Notes under the pieces: model-generated | Database searches by the model: none | The model's input: the letters and a program-made list of their open reading frames with translations, nothing else | Told to the model about the DNA's origin: nothing | Assembly (NCBI GenBank): GCA_027563935.2 | Contig: JANVAS020000203.1 | Coordinates: 6,882,001 to 6,946,000 of the forward strand | Direction of reading: 5' to 3' | DNA length: 64,000 nt | Origin: Costus lasius | Lineage: Eukaryota > Streptophyta > Magnoliopsida > Zingiberales > Costaceae | Shown here: positions 1 to 10,609 of the stretch, piece after piece | How the letters are laid out: the number at the start of each line of letters is the position of its first letter | Numbering within the stretch: the first letter of the stretch is position 1 | Program-made: the position numbers and the translations under genes

Positions 1-329
1 AAGGAAGCATCTCATCATCCTACCATTCGATCAAGGACATCTTGTAGATCCTTGCTAGCACAAGGAGATCCAAGGAGAAGCCATCTTCACCTTGTGTGCG
101 ATTATCTTTGGAGAAGGAGCACTTGCGCCTTTGCTTCCAAGATTCCATCTAACCGTGATGGCTATGGTATGGATCTCAACTTCATCAAAGTTGATCATGT
201 GTTCATGCTAAGATCTTGAAAACCCTTGCTTCCGCTTGCGATTTTTCATGCGCCACCCCCTTAGGGTTTTCGCCCCCCTCTTGAAAGGGGTTTTATCTGC
301 TTGCGCTCCCCCTTGAAGGGGACCCTACA
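1..329 (+). mobile_element. Copia-I.1 5' LTR, 3' part only
   Basis: Ends CCCTACA at 323-329, directly before a copia primer-binding site. It aligns base for base with 32909-33238 of the Copia-I solo LTR, differing only by one C in a C-run. It is clearly different from the corresponding end of this element's own 3' LTR (about 7380-7698). Confidence 0.92.
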
Positions 330-2122
330 ATTGGTATCAGAGCAGGTTGAAGCATGTTAATATGATTGCTTAACATATGATGTGATCCATGTTTGCGCAT
401 CTATATGTTTGCTTATGCTTAGATCTTGTTCACATGCGAAAATTGACATGTTATTTCTTCATGCGAAAGTAAGATGTTTACTTCTCTTAGCGCATGTAGT
501 TTGTTCATGATGTCGCATGTCTTCTATTGGCGCTTTGTTTATGTTGTTTTTCAAAACAAAACCTAACTTGCGCGCCTATAACTAGATCTAAAGTGGCGCC
601 TACTATAAACCCTTAGATGGGTTGATGGGGCTGAAGTCACCTCTAGGTTAGATCCATTAGTCTGATCAGACCATCTGACAGCCTAGATGGATCGACCAGA
701 TGGCACCTGTGCACAAGCATGAGGTGGCCATAGGTCGATTGCATCTTAGGCGTGTAGCGAGGTCTGGTTGAGACAACCAGTGAACACTCTTGAGTTAGGC
801 CCGGGGTCACACCCGCTTGCCAGAACTCTTGAAAGCTGTTCAGCCCTTAGCGCATGCATGGTTGACCATTAGGTCAACTCGGGTCAGTTAGGACTCGGTG
901 CATGCAAGGGTAGGGGATCTAACTAGATGGATGAGTGGATCCCTATCAATGGACCATTGTAAGGTTGTAGGACACATAAGGAAGTTAAAATTGATGCCTA
1001 TGGGGTTTTCAAAATTTAATTTCTTGATTGGATCACATGATGATTGAGACCATATGCTTGTTTATTTAATCTTATGTGGGTTGCCCTAATGTGTGCTGTG
1101 CTGGGGCCTGCGTGCCTGGTTAATTATAAGTTAATATTATTGTGATCTGCGAATCACTTTTTCCATTAATCTATTGTATAATTGACCTGCGAGTCAAAGC
1201 TTGTCTAGATAGATCAAAATGTATTTTGATTAGACAAGAGCACAAAGGCACACATCCAAGAGGGGCATTCAGCTGGTGGCGCACCTGAGGTGCTCTTGGC
1301 GCTAGGGCCCTGGGTTGGACCAGATGAGATGCCAAAAGAGCTCAAGTGAAGACTTAAGTAAAATTAAGGTCTTACTTAGGGTTCATGGGCATTTACCACA
1401 TAAGATCAGCATGCTTTCTCTTTATTGTTTTATAATTAGAAATGCATGAGTTTATCTTCTGCTATCACCATAGGAACATGTATGATAGTTAAGAAGATAA
1501 AAGACCGGTAAAATCCAACGCTAACATATCAAGCTCGGAAAGCCTTCTGACGCGAAACCTCACCGTTCTGACTATCGTTGGAGCCATGTTCTACCCACTC
1601 AGTGGGCACGTCCATCTATCTTCAGACGGTGCTGGATTTCACCTGCGTGTTACAGAGAAGGGATTTATCGCTTCTCGTTGCTCAGCATAGCACGTGGTGG
1701 TCCAGGGAGTAGGTCGGGTCAGCTTGACCATGTAGGCTACATATGTGGCGCATATGGTAGCACATGGAGGCAGCCATCTGAGGGATCAGAGACTGTGTTG
1801 TACCAACTCAGTTGGCACAGTCTACTGGATTGCCCAGGTGAAGGGGAATCGCACGGGTTGGCGATTGGCTGGGACAGCCTACCAGAAATTAGTGCTTGTC
1901 TTCTCTGTGCATCTTATCTCGCCTGAGCGGGACGCGGAGACCAAGTATGAAATCTGGATCCCATCTCACTAAAAGAGTGTTACTCTTTCGGACTGTTTAC
2001 TGGATTTTTCAGTCAGACAAAATAGTGAGAAAAGAATCTTTCTTAAGTCCTGGATTGATTTTGAACATTGATACAGACCTTGCTGTTCTTGCTTGTTGTA
2101 GATTCCTGCAGCAACGAACACC
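330..2122 (+). other. Copia-I.1 untranslated leader, 1.8 kb
   Basis: No meaningful open frame. Its counterpart in Copia-I.2 (11966-13751, opposite strand) is almost the same length and alignable throughout. It holds a 12-bp palindrome GTCTGATCAGAC at 660-671 and a hairpin CTGGTTG-AGA-CAACCAG at 764-780, both also present in Copia-I.2. In this position a packaging or dimerisation role is conceivable but unproven. Confidence 0.75.
332..348 (+). other. Primer-binding site, initiator tRNA-Met type
   Basis: TGGTATCAGAGC followed by AGGTT lies three bases after the LTR end. This is the standard plant copia site complementary to the 3' end of initiator tRNA-Met, where minus-strand DNA synthesis starts. 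Confidence 0.93.
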
Positions 2123-2881
2123 ATGAGCTTCAATGTGCGATCCCTACTGGAAAGGGAGAAGTTTGCTGGGCCGAACTTCTCTGACTGGTTCGGACACCTT
2201 AAGATCGTTCTTAAGGCAAAGAGGAAACTGTATGTCCTCGAGACGGCGATACCGCCGCAGCCCGCTCCGAACGCCGCAAGGGCGGTTCGGGATGCCTATG
2301 AAAAGCACGTCAATGATAGCATTGATGTCGCTTGCCTGATGCTAGCGTCTATGACGCCACCGCTGCAGCGTCAGCATGAGGATATGTCGGCTATAGAGAT
2401 TATAGCGAACCTCAAGATGCTGTATGCTGCACAGGCGAGGACAGAACGCTATAATCTGACGAAGCTCTTCTTTCAGAGCAAACTGGCTGAGGGGAGCCCA
2501 GTGGGAGCTCACGTGCTCAAGATGATTGGGCACAAGGAGGCTCTGGAGAAACTGGGGCATACCATCAACCAGGAGTTTGCTGTAGATATTATTCTGCAGT
2601 CTCTTCCGCCTTCTTTCGATGCGTTCATCATTAACTTTAATATGAACAAAATCGATTGTACGCCGGCAGAGCTGCTGAATATGCTCTTGACTACTGAGGA
2701 AACTCTGAAGGGCAAGCCTTCAACCTCTGTCTTAATGGTTCCTTCTAGGAACAAGAAGAAGGGGAAGAAGGGCAAGGCCCCTGTCAAGAACTACAGTAAG
2801 GCGCTGAAACAGAAGGTGAAGCGGTCGAAGGACAACAGGTGTTTCCACTGTGGCCAGCTGGGTCACTGGAAAAAGGACTGA
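2123..2881 (+). CDS. Copia-I.1 gag (nucleocapsid protein), frameshifted at its end
   Basis: A 252-codon frame that starts MSFNVRSLLEREKFAGPNF, typical of plant copia Gag, with a UBN2-type middle part, a Lys-rich stretch (residues about 205-235) and a zinc knuckle CFHCGQLGHWKKD at the end. Gag coats the genomic RNA and builds the virus-like particle in the cytoplasm. The expected last Cys of the CCHC knuckle is missing: compared with Copia-I.2, one T is deleted near 2880, so Cys-Lys becomes a TGA stop and pol moves to another frame. The start codon context (ACCATGA) and the same start in Copia-I.2 support the chosen start. Without the deletion gag and pol would be one continuous frame, as is usual for plant copia. 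Confidence 0.9.
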   Translation: MSFNVRSLLEREKFAGPNFSDWFGHLKIVLKAKRKLYVLETAIPPQPAPNAARAVRDAYEKHVNDSIDVACLMLASMTPPLQRQHEDMSAIEIIANLKMLYAAQARTERYNLTKLFFQSKLAEGSPVGAHVLKMIGHKEALEKLGHTINQEFAVDIILQSLPPSFDAFIINFNMNKIDCTPAELLNMLLTTEETLKGKPSTSVLMVPSRNKKKGKKGKAPVKNYSKALKQKVKRSKDNRCFHCGQLGHWKKD

Positions 2882-5800
2882 AAGCGCTCCAAGGAGATAA
2901 GAGGGGAAGCATCGCTTCTGGCTCAGGTATATATGTGACGGAAGTCATGGTTTCATCTTCTTCTATATCATGGGTGTTGGACACTGCATGTGGAGTTCAC
3001 ATTTGTTCAAATGTACAGGAACTCAAGAGAAGAAGGCAGGTGGCACAGCATGAGGTAGACCTACGCGTTGGAAACGGGGCACGGGTTGCTGCTGTTGCTG
3101 TAGGAGACTATTTCATTTCTTTACCATCTGGCATTGTATTAGAATTAAACAATTGTTATTTTGTACCGAGTATCACCAAGAATATTATCTCTATTCCTGC
3201 TCTTGTCAGGAAAGGATTTGCCTTTGAATGCAAGATTTCAAAGTGTGTTTTATCTCTAGATAATATTGTGTATGCAACTGGTTCAATTAACAATGGGTTA
3301 TTCATGTTGGACATGGAAAATTCTATACAAAACATTGATAATAAGAAAGCCAAGTATGCTGATGACAGCACCTTGCTATGGCATAGTCGTTTAGGCCATA
3401 TTAACAAGAAGCGCATTAAGCGGTTGCATGATCATGGACTGCTGGGATCATTCTCCTACAAGGAGATTGATACATGCAAAGCTTGTTTGATGGGTAAAAT
3501 GACGAAGTCACCTTTTCCTAACAAAGGTCAAAGGGCTTCAGGATTACTTGACCTCATACACAGTGATGTGTGTGGGCCATTTAGTAAACATGCTAGAGGT
3601 GGCTATCAGTACTTCATTACCTTTACTGATGATTTCAGTAGGTATGGTTATGTCTATCTTATGAGACATAAGAGTGAATCTTTTGACAAGTTCAAAGAGT
3701 TCAAGAATGAAGTACAAAATCAGCTAGGCCGAAATATCAAGGCACTTCGTTCTGATCGAGGTGGTGAATACCTAAGTCGAGAATTTACTGACTATCTAAA
3801 GGAGTGTGGGATTATCTCACAGCTCACTCCGCCAGGAACACCGCAATGGAATGGTGTGTCCGAGAGGAGAAATAGAACGTTACTTGATATGGTTCGTTCT
3901 ATGATGAGTCAGGCTACTCTTCCATACTCCTTTTGGGGTTTTGCACTGGAGACAGCTGCAAAGGTACTAAACCGAGTGCCATCCAAGGCATTTTCAAAGA
4001 CGCCATATGAGTTATGGTATGGGAAACAGCCTAGCTTGACATTTATCAGGATCTGGGGTTGCGAGGCTTATGTCAAAAAGCTCGCCTCTGGGAAACTGGA
4101 GAGCAGATCTGAGAAATGTATCTTTGTCGGTTACCCTAAGGAAACTAAGGGTTATTATTTCTACGATCCCAAAGAGAACAAGGTTTTTGTTGCTCGGACG
4201 GCCATATTTCTTGAGAAGGAATTTCTTCTGCAAGAGGCCAGTGGGAGAGAAATAAAGCTGGATGAGATTCCAGAAGAAGGACAAAGTAGTCAAGCACAGT
4301 TGGATGAGCCTGACCCGGTGGATCAGGTTATTGAACAACCTGAGGCTCAGATAACACGGGAACCGCGAAGATCGGGAAGGATCCGTCGACAGCCTGAGCG
4401 CTATGACGGAGTCTACATCATTGATAATGATGAACCCCTAACTTATGCGGATGCGGTCAGTGGACCAGAGTCAGCGAGATGGCTTGAAGCTATACGAGCC
4501 GAGATGGACTCCATGTCAGATAACCAGGTCTGGGATTTGGTTGATCCGCCTCCGGGAGTAATCCCAATAGGCTGTAAATGGATCTTCAAGAAGAAGATTG
4601 ACATGGATGGTAACGTAGTTACCTATAAAGGCAGGCTAGTTGCGAAAGGTTTCAAACAAATCTACGGGATAGATTATGATGAAACTTTCTCTCCTGTAGC
4701 CATGTTTAAGTCTATTCGGATTCTTTTCGCGATAGCTGCATATTACGATTATGAGATCTGGCAGATGGATGTGAAAACAGCTTTCCTTAATGGAAATCTG
4801 GATGAGGATGTGTATATGACACAACCGGAAGGTTTCACTGATCCATCAGATCGTCATAAAATATGCAAGTTAAAGAAGTCCATTTATGGACTTAAGCAAG
4901 CATCTAGAAGCTGGAACATTCGTTTTGATGATTCAATCTCTGAGTTTGGTTTCATCAAGAACGAAGATGACCCGTGTGTATATAAGAGGTTTAGTGGGAG
5001 CATAATTACATTCCTAATCCTCTACGTCGATGATATCTTAATCATTGGAAATGATATTCCTGAACTGCATGCTGTTAAAGCATGGTTAGGAAAATGTTTC
5101 CAGATGAAAGATCTAGGAGAAGCAGCCTATGTGTTAGGTGTGAAGATCTACCGGGATAGATCTAAGAGGCTTCTCGGGCTGTGCCAGAGTACTTACATCG
5201 ATAAAGTCCTGGAGAGATTCCATTTAGAGAATTCTAAACGTGGATATCTTCCAGTCAGACATGGTCTGAATCTTTCGAAGAGTCAGTGTCCACAAACACA
5301 GACTGAGAAAGATGAAATGGACAATACGCCTTATGCTTCGGCTATTGGGTCCATAATGTATGCGATGTTGTGTACCCGCCCAGACGTCGCTTACGGGTTA
5401 AGCGTGACCAGTCGGTTCCAAAGTAATCCAGGTTTGGCGCACTGGATTGCAGTCAAGAACATTTTAAAATATCTGCGGAGGACCAAAGATATGTTCTTGA
5501 TATATGGTGGTCAGGAAGAACTCAGTATTGAAGGATATACTGACGCTTCGTTCCAGTCTGACCAGGATAATTTCCGATCGCAATCAGGCTATGTTTTTAG
5601 CTTGAATGGAGGAGCAGTGGTGTGGAAGAGTTTCAAACAGTCAACTGTTGCTGATTCCACAACAGAAGCCAAGTATGTTGCAGCCTCGGAAGCATCCAAG
5701 GAGGCAGTGTGGATTTGTAAGTTCGTGAGAGAACTTGGTGTTGTTCCTTCGAGTGCAGATCCTTTGGTTATCTTCTGTGATAACACTGGAGCAATCGCAC

Positions 5801-6006
5801 AAGCAAAGGAACCACGGTCGCACCAGAAGTCCAAGCACATACAGAGACGGTTTCATTTGATCAGGGAGATCATAGATCGTGGCGAGATCAAAATCTGCAA
5901 GGTTCATACAGATGACAATCTGGCAGACCCGCTTACTAAGCCTCTGGCGCAGCAGAAGCATGAGAAGCACTGTAATAATATGGGTTTGAGATTTCTCAAC
6001 CATTAG
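2839..6006 (+). CDS. Copia-I.1 pol: protease, integrase, reverse transcriptase, RNase H
   Basis: Open frame of 1055 codons; true Pol sequence begins near 2880, and the first dozen residues are gag read in the wrong frame. Order: protease with the plant-copia DTA active site (VLDTACG, residues 46-52); GAG-pre-integrase His/Cys motif (WHSRLGH then CKAC); integrase core with D243, D306 and E342 (DX35E spacing); integrase C-terminus; reverse transcriptase with YVDD at residues 729-732 (5023-5034); RNase H with TDAS, TTEAKY and CDNTGA motifs. It would copy element RNA to DNA and insert it into chromosomes. No internal stop is present. It is cut off from gag by the one-base deletion, so it cannot be made as the normal Gag-Pol fusion unless frameshifting rescues it. 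Confidence 0.93.
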   Translation: MFPLWPAGSLEKGLKALQGDKRGSIASGSGIYVTEVMVSSSSISWVLDTACGVHICSNVQELKRRRQVAQHEVDLRVGNGARVAAVAVGDYFISLPSGIVLELNNCYFVPSITKNIISIPALVRKGFAFECKISKCVLSLDNIVYATGSINNGLFMLDMENSIQNIDNKKAKYADDSTLLWHSRLGHINKKRIKRLHDHGLLGSFSYKEIDTCKACLMGKMTKSPFPNKGQRASGLLDLIHSDVCGPFSKHARGGYQYFITFTDDFSRYGYVYLMRHKSESFDKFKEFKNEVQNQLGRNIKALRSDRGGEYLSREFTDYLKECGIISQLTPPGTPQWNGVSERRNRTLLDMVRSMMSQATLPYSFWGFALETAAKVLNRVPSKAFSKTPYELWYGKQPSLTFIRIWGCEAYVKKLASGKLESRSEKCIFVGYPKETKGYYFYDPKENKVFVARTAIFLEKEFLLQEASGREIKLDEIPEEGQSSQAQLDEPDPVDQVIEQPEAQITREPRRSGRIRRQPERYDGVYIIDNDEPLTYADAVSGPESARWLEAIRAEMDSMSDNQVWDLVDPPPGVIPIGCKWIFKKKIDMDGNVVTYKGRLVAKGFKQIYGIDYDETFSPVAMFKSIRILFAIAAYYDYEIWQMDVKTAFLNGNLDEDVYMTQPEGFTDPSDRHKICKLKKSIYGLKQASRSWNIRFDDSISEFGFIKNEDDPCVYKRFSGSIITFLILYVDDILIIGNDIPELHAVKAWLGKCFQMKDLGEAAYVLGVKIYRDRSKRLLGLCQSTYIDKVLERFHLENSKRGYLPVRHGLNLSKSQCPQTQTEKDEMDNTPYASAIGSIMYAMLCTRPDVAYGLSVTSRFQSNPGLAHWIAVKNILKYLRRTKDMFLIYGGQEELSIEGYTDASFQSDQDNFRSQSGYVFSLNGGAVVWKSFKQSTVADSTTEAKYVAASEASKEAVWICKFVRELGVVPSSADPLVIFCDNTGAIAQAKEPRSHQKSKHIQRRFHLIREIIDRGEIKICKVHTDDNLADPLTKPLAQQKHEKHCNNMGLRFLNH

Positions 6007-6011
6007 ATTAA

Positions 6012-6026
6012 GTGCAAGTGGGAGAT
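6012..6026 (+). other. Polypurine tract of Copia-I.1
   Basis: GTGCAAGTGGGAGAT lies directly before the TGTTGGGG start of the 3' LTR. It is the plus-strand primer site and is shared by all Copia-I copies in the window. Confidence 0.85.
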
Positions 6027-7698
6027 TGTTGGGGTATGCCCTTAAGCCTAATGTTTGAGGCCTTGGGAATGTATCAGTATCGTGTAATAAACGTTTATGT
6101 TTATAAAGGCATGGTTATTATTCAGTTAGCTACATTGTCTGCTGCAATATATGTTCTTCTGAATAATGTCTCAAAGCTGTTCAGCTAGGCTGACAGGCTA
6201 TAATGTCCTTAGTCAATATATCTTGGTGAACATGAGACAGCCTTGATATGGTTAAGACTAATATGTGTTCTAGTCTTATAGGATGCTTCGAGCATGGAAT
6301 AAGATGTAGACTCATGGGTACATTGGATGTGCTGGACAGACCCTACTAGGATATTCAATTGTTTGTCACAATGTGAATAATCCTTGAGTGCAACAAGTGG
6401 CACATTTCCTCTGACTTGAGATCACTTGTGTTTTCTAAATGATGATTGTCATTGTTTTGAGGTAGTTCAATATCATTTGAAACATAATGATTATAGACTA
6501 TCTTGGATAATGAGCTTGAGTCATGTTAGGGCACTAGTGATAGACATAGGATTGCCGTCTCCTTGTTTAAGGAGTGTGATGTTCTAAAGGGGCCCCCTGG
6601 ATGAGATGATTGAGAAAGTGTATGGCCATACCCAGATGACAGTGTTCATCTGATCTAATCATGCTCATCATATTGGAGCTACAAGCTTGACACGCTTGTC
6701 CAATAAGAACATCCAGTGGCAAAGGAAGTATGCATGCCTAGTGAAGTTGATTCACACTTGTGCTGTTTTTGGGTGTAGTCTTGGAAGACTCTTTCTTTTA
6801 TATCGGGAGACAGTGATGTGTTGCTAGATACCCCTCACTGATCGTGATAACATGAGTTATCGTTACCGACATTTAAAGGAAACCCTCAGGGTCGCACAAT
6901 TTGATGATATGGCTTACTTAAGTCAGATCGTGTGGACTGAATTGGTTAAGGTTCAGTTTAAAGGGTTTTTATCTCTGATTGTAAGTGAGATCTAGTCTGA
7001 TCATGTTTGATTGATTAGGGCTTGAGATCGGTAAGCTTCGATCGAGAGAATAGATGCTAGATCGGTGAGATCAAGAGCATCAAGAGATGAACGGTCAGAT
7101 CTGGAACCTTAGGGTTTATTTGAGATCTGGACTTGATTACTTGGCTTGATTGGTTTTAAACCAAACCAAATTGAACCGGCTCATGAAATGAGCGCATGGT
7201 TCAAGGTGTGGCGACATGTTCACTTGGCGTGAACGTTGGAGCGGTGAGTGGTTGCTATTTTTAGTAACCATGATCTCCAATTGAAGTCACTCACGTTCGA
7301 ATAGAGTGCTCTCTATTCTCGCCTCTCGCTCTCATTCCTCTCGACTTCTGTGTGTGGTGACGCCTTGAAGGTTGAGGAGGTTTCGGCCAAGAGAACATCA
7401 TCTCATCTTTTCCCTTCCATTCGGCAAGACAACCTTGGAACCTTGCTAGCACAAGGAGCACCAAGGAAGAAGCACATTGTTCATCTTGTGTGCGAGACTT
7501 TGGAGAAGAGGCGCTTGCAACTTTCGCTTCCAAGGCGCCATCTTGAAATGGCTATGGTATGAACCCTTCTCTATTTGCAATCGGGTTATTATGGTTGATC
7601 ATATCTCATGAAACCGATCTCAAGAAACCCTCTTCCGCTGCTTAAAATTTTAATATGCGCCATACTTAGGGGTTTCGCCCCCCTTGTGGGGACCTTCA
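6027..7698 (+). mobile_element. Copia-I.1 3' LTR
   Basis: 1672 bp, TG...CA ends (TGTTGGGGTATGCCC to GGGACCTTCA). The first part matches the other Copia-I LTRs. The last 300 bp are a different variant from the element's 5' LTR: they lack the GGGGTTTTATCTGCTTGCG stretch and differ by many substitutions. The right neighbour is Copia-I.2 LTR sequence in the opposite orientation. Confidence 0.9.
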
Positions 7699-8060
7699 CT
7701 TACAAGGATCATTCACATTGTGACAAGCAATTGAATATCCTAGTAGGGTCTGTCCAGTACATCCAATGTACCCATGAGTCTACATCTTATTTCATGCTCG
7801 AAGCATCCTATAAGATTAGCACACATATTAGTCTCAATCATATCAAGGCTGTCTCATGTTCACCAAGATATCTCGACTAAGGACATATGCATGTCAGCCT
7901 AGCTGACCAGCTTTGAGACATTATTCAGAAGTACACTTATTACAGCAGACAAGGTAGCAACCTGAATAATAACCATGCCTTTATAAACATAAGAGTTTAT
8001 TACATGATACTTATACAATCCCAAGGCCTCAAACATTAGCCTTAAGGGCATACCCCAACA
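7699..8060 (-). mobile_element. Copia-I.2 3' LTR, 5' part only
   Basis: Same length and sequence as 15091-15452 apart from two substitutions. It is broken at 7699, exactly against the terminal CA of the Copia-I.1 LTR, as expected if Copia-I.1 inserted here; CTTAC (7699-7703) would be the right copy of the target duplication. Confidence 0.92.
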
Positions 8061-8076
8061 ATCTCCCACTTGCACT
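8061..8076 (-). other. Polypurine tract of Copia-I.2
   Basis: Minus-strand AGTGCAAGTGGGAGAT directly before the 3' LTR, the same as in Copia-I.1. Confidence 0.82.
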
Positions 8077-8080
8077 TAAT

Positions 8081-9385
8081 CTAATGGTTGAGAAATCTCA
8101 CACCCATATTATTACAGTGCTTCTCATGCTTCTGCTGCGCCAGAGGCTTGGTAAGCGGGTCTGCCAGATTGTCATCTGTATGAACTTTGCAGATTTTGAT
8201 CTCGCCTCGATCAATGATCTCCCGGATCAAGTGAAACCGTCTCTGTATGTGCTTGGATTTCTGGTGCGACCGTGGTTCCTTTGCTTGTGCGATTGCTCCA
8301 GTGTTATCACAGAAGATAACCAAAGGATCTGCACTCGAAGGAATGACACCAAGTTCTCTCACGAACTTACGAATCCACACTGCCTCCTTGGATGCTTCCG
8401 AGGCTGCAACATACTCGGCTTCTGTTGTGGAATCAGCAACAGTTGACTGTTTGAAACTCTTCCACACCACTGCTCCACCATTCAAGCTAAAAACATAGCC
8501 TGATTGCGATTGGAAATCATCCTGGTCCGACTGGAATGAAGCGTCAGTATATCCTTCTATACTGAGTTCTTCCTGACCACCATATATCAAGAACATATCT
8601 TTGGTCCTCCGCAGATATTTTAAAATGTTCTTGACTGCAATCCAGTGCGCCATACCTGGATTACTTTGGAACCGACTGGTCACGCTTAACCCGTAAGCGA
8701 CGTCTGGGCGAGTACACAACATCGCATACATAATGGACCCAATAGCCGAAGCATAAGGCGTATTGTCCATTTCATCTTTCTCAGTCTGTGTTTGTGGACA
8801 CTGACTCTTCGAAAGATTCAGACCATGTCTGACTGGAAGATATCCTCGTTTAGAATTCTCTAAATGAAATCTCTCCAGGACTTTATCGATGTAAGTACTC
8901 TGGCACAGCCCGAGAAGCCTCTTAGATCTATCCCTGTAGATCTTCACACCTAATACATAGGCTGCTTCTCCTAGATCTTTCATCTGGAAACATTTCCTTA
9001 ACCATGCTTTAACAGCATGCAGTTCAGGAATATCATTTCCAATGATCAAGATATCATCGACGTAGAGGATTAGGAATGTAATTACGCTCCCACTAAACCT
9101 CTTATATACACACGGGTCATCTTCGTTCTTGATGAAACCAAACTCAAAGATTGATTCATCAAAACGAATATTCCAGCTTCTTGATGCTTGTTTAAGTCCA
9201 TAAATGGACTTCTTTAACTTGCATATTTTATGACGATCTGATGGATTAGTGAAACCCTCAGGTTGTGTCATATACACATCCTCATCCAGATTTCCATTAA
9301 GGAAAGCTGTCTTCACATCCATCTGCCAGATCTCATAATCATGATATGCAGCTATTGCGAAAAGAATCCGAATAGACTTAAACAT
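8081..9385 (-). pseudogene. Copia-I.2 pol part 3: reverse transcriptase and RNase H
   Basis: Open stretch of 434 codons with the same sequence order as Copia-I.1: MDVKTAFLNG, YGLKQASRSW, YVDD catalytic box, then the RNase H motifs TDAS, TTEAEY and CDNTGA, ending at the same LNH terminus. Upstream it continues in frame to 9428, where a Gln codon has become TAA (within the GFK-x-IYG motif). The ATG at 9385 is only the first Met after that stop, not a real start. Reverse transcriptase residues look intact, but the whole polyprotein is broken by three nonsense codons. Confidence 0.9.
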
Positions 9386-9431
9386 AGCTACAGGTGAGAA
9401 AGTTTCATCATAATCTATCCCGTAGATTTAT

Positions 9432-9694
9432 TTGAAACCTTTCGCAACCAGCCTGCCTTTATAGGTAACCACGTTACCATCCATGTCAACCTTCTTCTTG
9501 AAGATCCATTTACAGCCTATAGGGATTACTCCCGGAGGCGGATCAACCAAATCCCAGACTTGGTTATCTGACATGGAGTCCATTTCGGCTCGCATAGCTT
9601 CATGCCATCTAGCTGACTCCGGTCCACTGACCGCATCCGCATAAGTGAGGGGTTCATCATTATCAATGATGTAGACTCCGTCATAGCGCTCAGG
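9432..9694 (-). pseudogene. Copia-I.2 integrase/reverse transcriptase linker between two stops
   Basis: Same frame as the flanking pieces. It encodes the counterpart of the Copia-I.1 stretch PERYDGVYIID...GCKWIFKKK, bounded by TAG (CAG in Copia-I.1, after SGRIRR) and TAA (CAA in Copia-I.1). Both changes are C-to-T on the coding strand; one is in CHG context and would fit deamination of methylated cytosine. Confidence 0.78.
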
Positions 9695-10597
9695 CTATCG
9701 ACGGATCCTTCCCGATCTTCGCGGTTCCCGTGTTATCTGAGCCTCAGGTTGTTCAGTAACCTGTACTACCGGCTCAGGCACATACAACTGTGCTTGACTA
9801 CTTTGTCCTTCTTCTGGAATCTCATCCAGCTTTATTTCTCTCCCACTGGCCTCTTGCAGAAGAAACTCCTTCTCAAGAAATATGGCCGTCCGAGCAACAA
9901 AAACCTTGTTCTCTTTGGGATCGTAGAAATAATAACCCTTAGTTTCCTTAGGGTAACCGACAAAGATACATTTCTCAGATCTGCTCTCTAGTTTCCCAGA
10001 GGCGAGCTTTTTGACATAAGCCTCGCAACCCCAGATCCTGATAAATGTCAAGCTTGGCTGTTTCCTATACCATAACTCATATGGTGTCTTAGAAACTGCC
10101 TTGGATGGCACTCGGTTTAGTACCTTTGCAGCTGTTTCCAGTGCAAAACCCCAAAAGGAATACGGTAGAGTAGCCTGACTCATCATAGAACGAACCATAT
10201 CAAGTAACGTTCTATTTCTCCTCTCGGACACACCATTCCATTGCGGTGTTCCTGGCGGAGTGAGCTGTGAGATAATCCCACACTCCTTCAGATAGTCAGT
10301 AAACGCATGACTCAAGTATTCTCCACCTCGATCAGAACGAAGTGCCTTGATATTTCGGCCTAGCTGATTCTGTACTTCATTTTTGAACTCTTTGAACTTG
10401 TCAAAAGATTCACTCTTATGTCTCATCAAATAGACATACCCATACCTACTGAAATCATCAGTAAAGGTAATGAAGTAATGATAGCCACCTCTGGCATGTT
10501 TACTAAAAGGCCCACACACATCACTGTGTATAAGGTCAAGTAAACCTGAAGCCCTTTGACCTTTATTAAGAAAAGGAGACTTCGTCATTTTACCCAT
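9695..10597 (-). pseudogene. Copia-I.2 pol part 2: integrase
   Basis: Integrase core with the Asp (HSDVCGPF), Asp (RSDRGGEY) and Glu (SERRNRT) catalytic residues, then the C-terminal region (IWGCEAYVKK, FVGYPKETKGYYFY). Upstream it is separated from the gag/protease piece by a TGA that replaces a Cys codon of the pre-integrase zinc motif (Copia-I.1 has CKAC at this place). It ends at a TAG that replaces a Gln codon. Confidence 0.9.
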
Positions 10598-10609
10598 TAA
10601 ACAAGCTTT

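Larger units (their letters stand above)
1..7698 (+). mobile_element. Copia-I.1, Ty1/copia LTR retrotransposon (5' LTR truncated by window edge)
   Basis: Order seen: end of 5' LTR (1-329), tRNA-Met primer-binding site (332-348), long leader (330-2122), gag (2123-2881), pol in the order protease, integrase, reverse transcriptase, RNase H (to 6006), polypurine tract, 3' LTR (6027-7698). Integrase before reverse transcriptase is the Ty1/copia order. It abuts the cut 3' LTR of Copia-I.2 exactly at its terminal CA (7697-7698), which suggests that it inserted into that LTR. Its two LTR ends do not match each other (see findings), so it may be a recombinant. Confidence 0.93.

Noticed and set aside
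2923..3010. DTA protease active site as a lost catalytic Gly
   Set aside because: DTA/DSA is common in plant copia proteases and is shared by all three copies here (DTACG); it is not a lesion.
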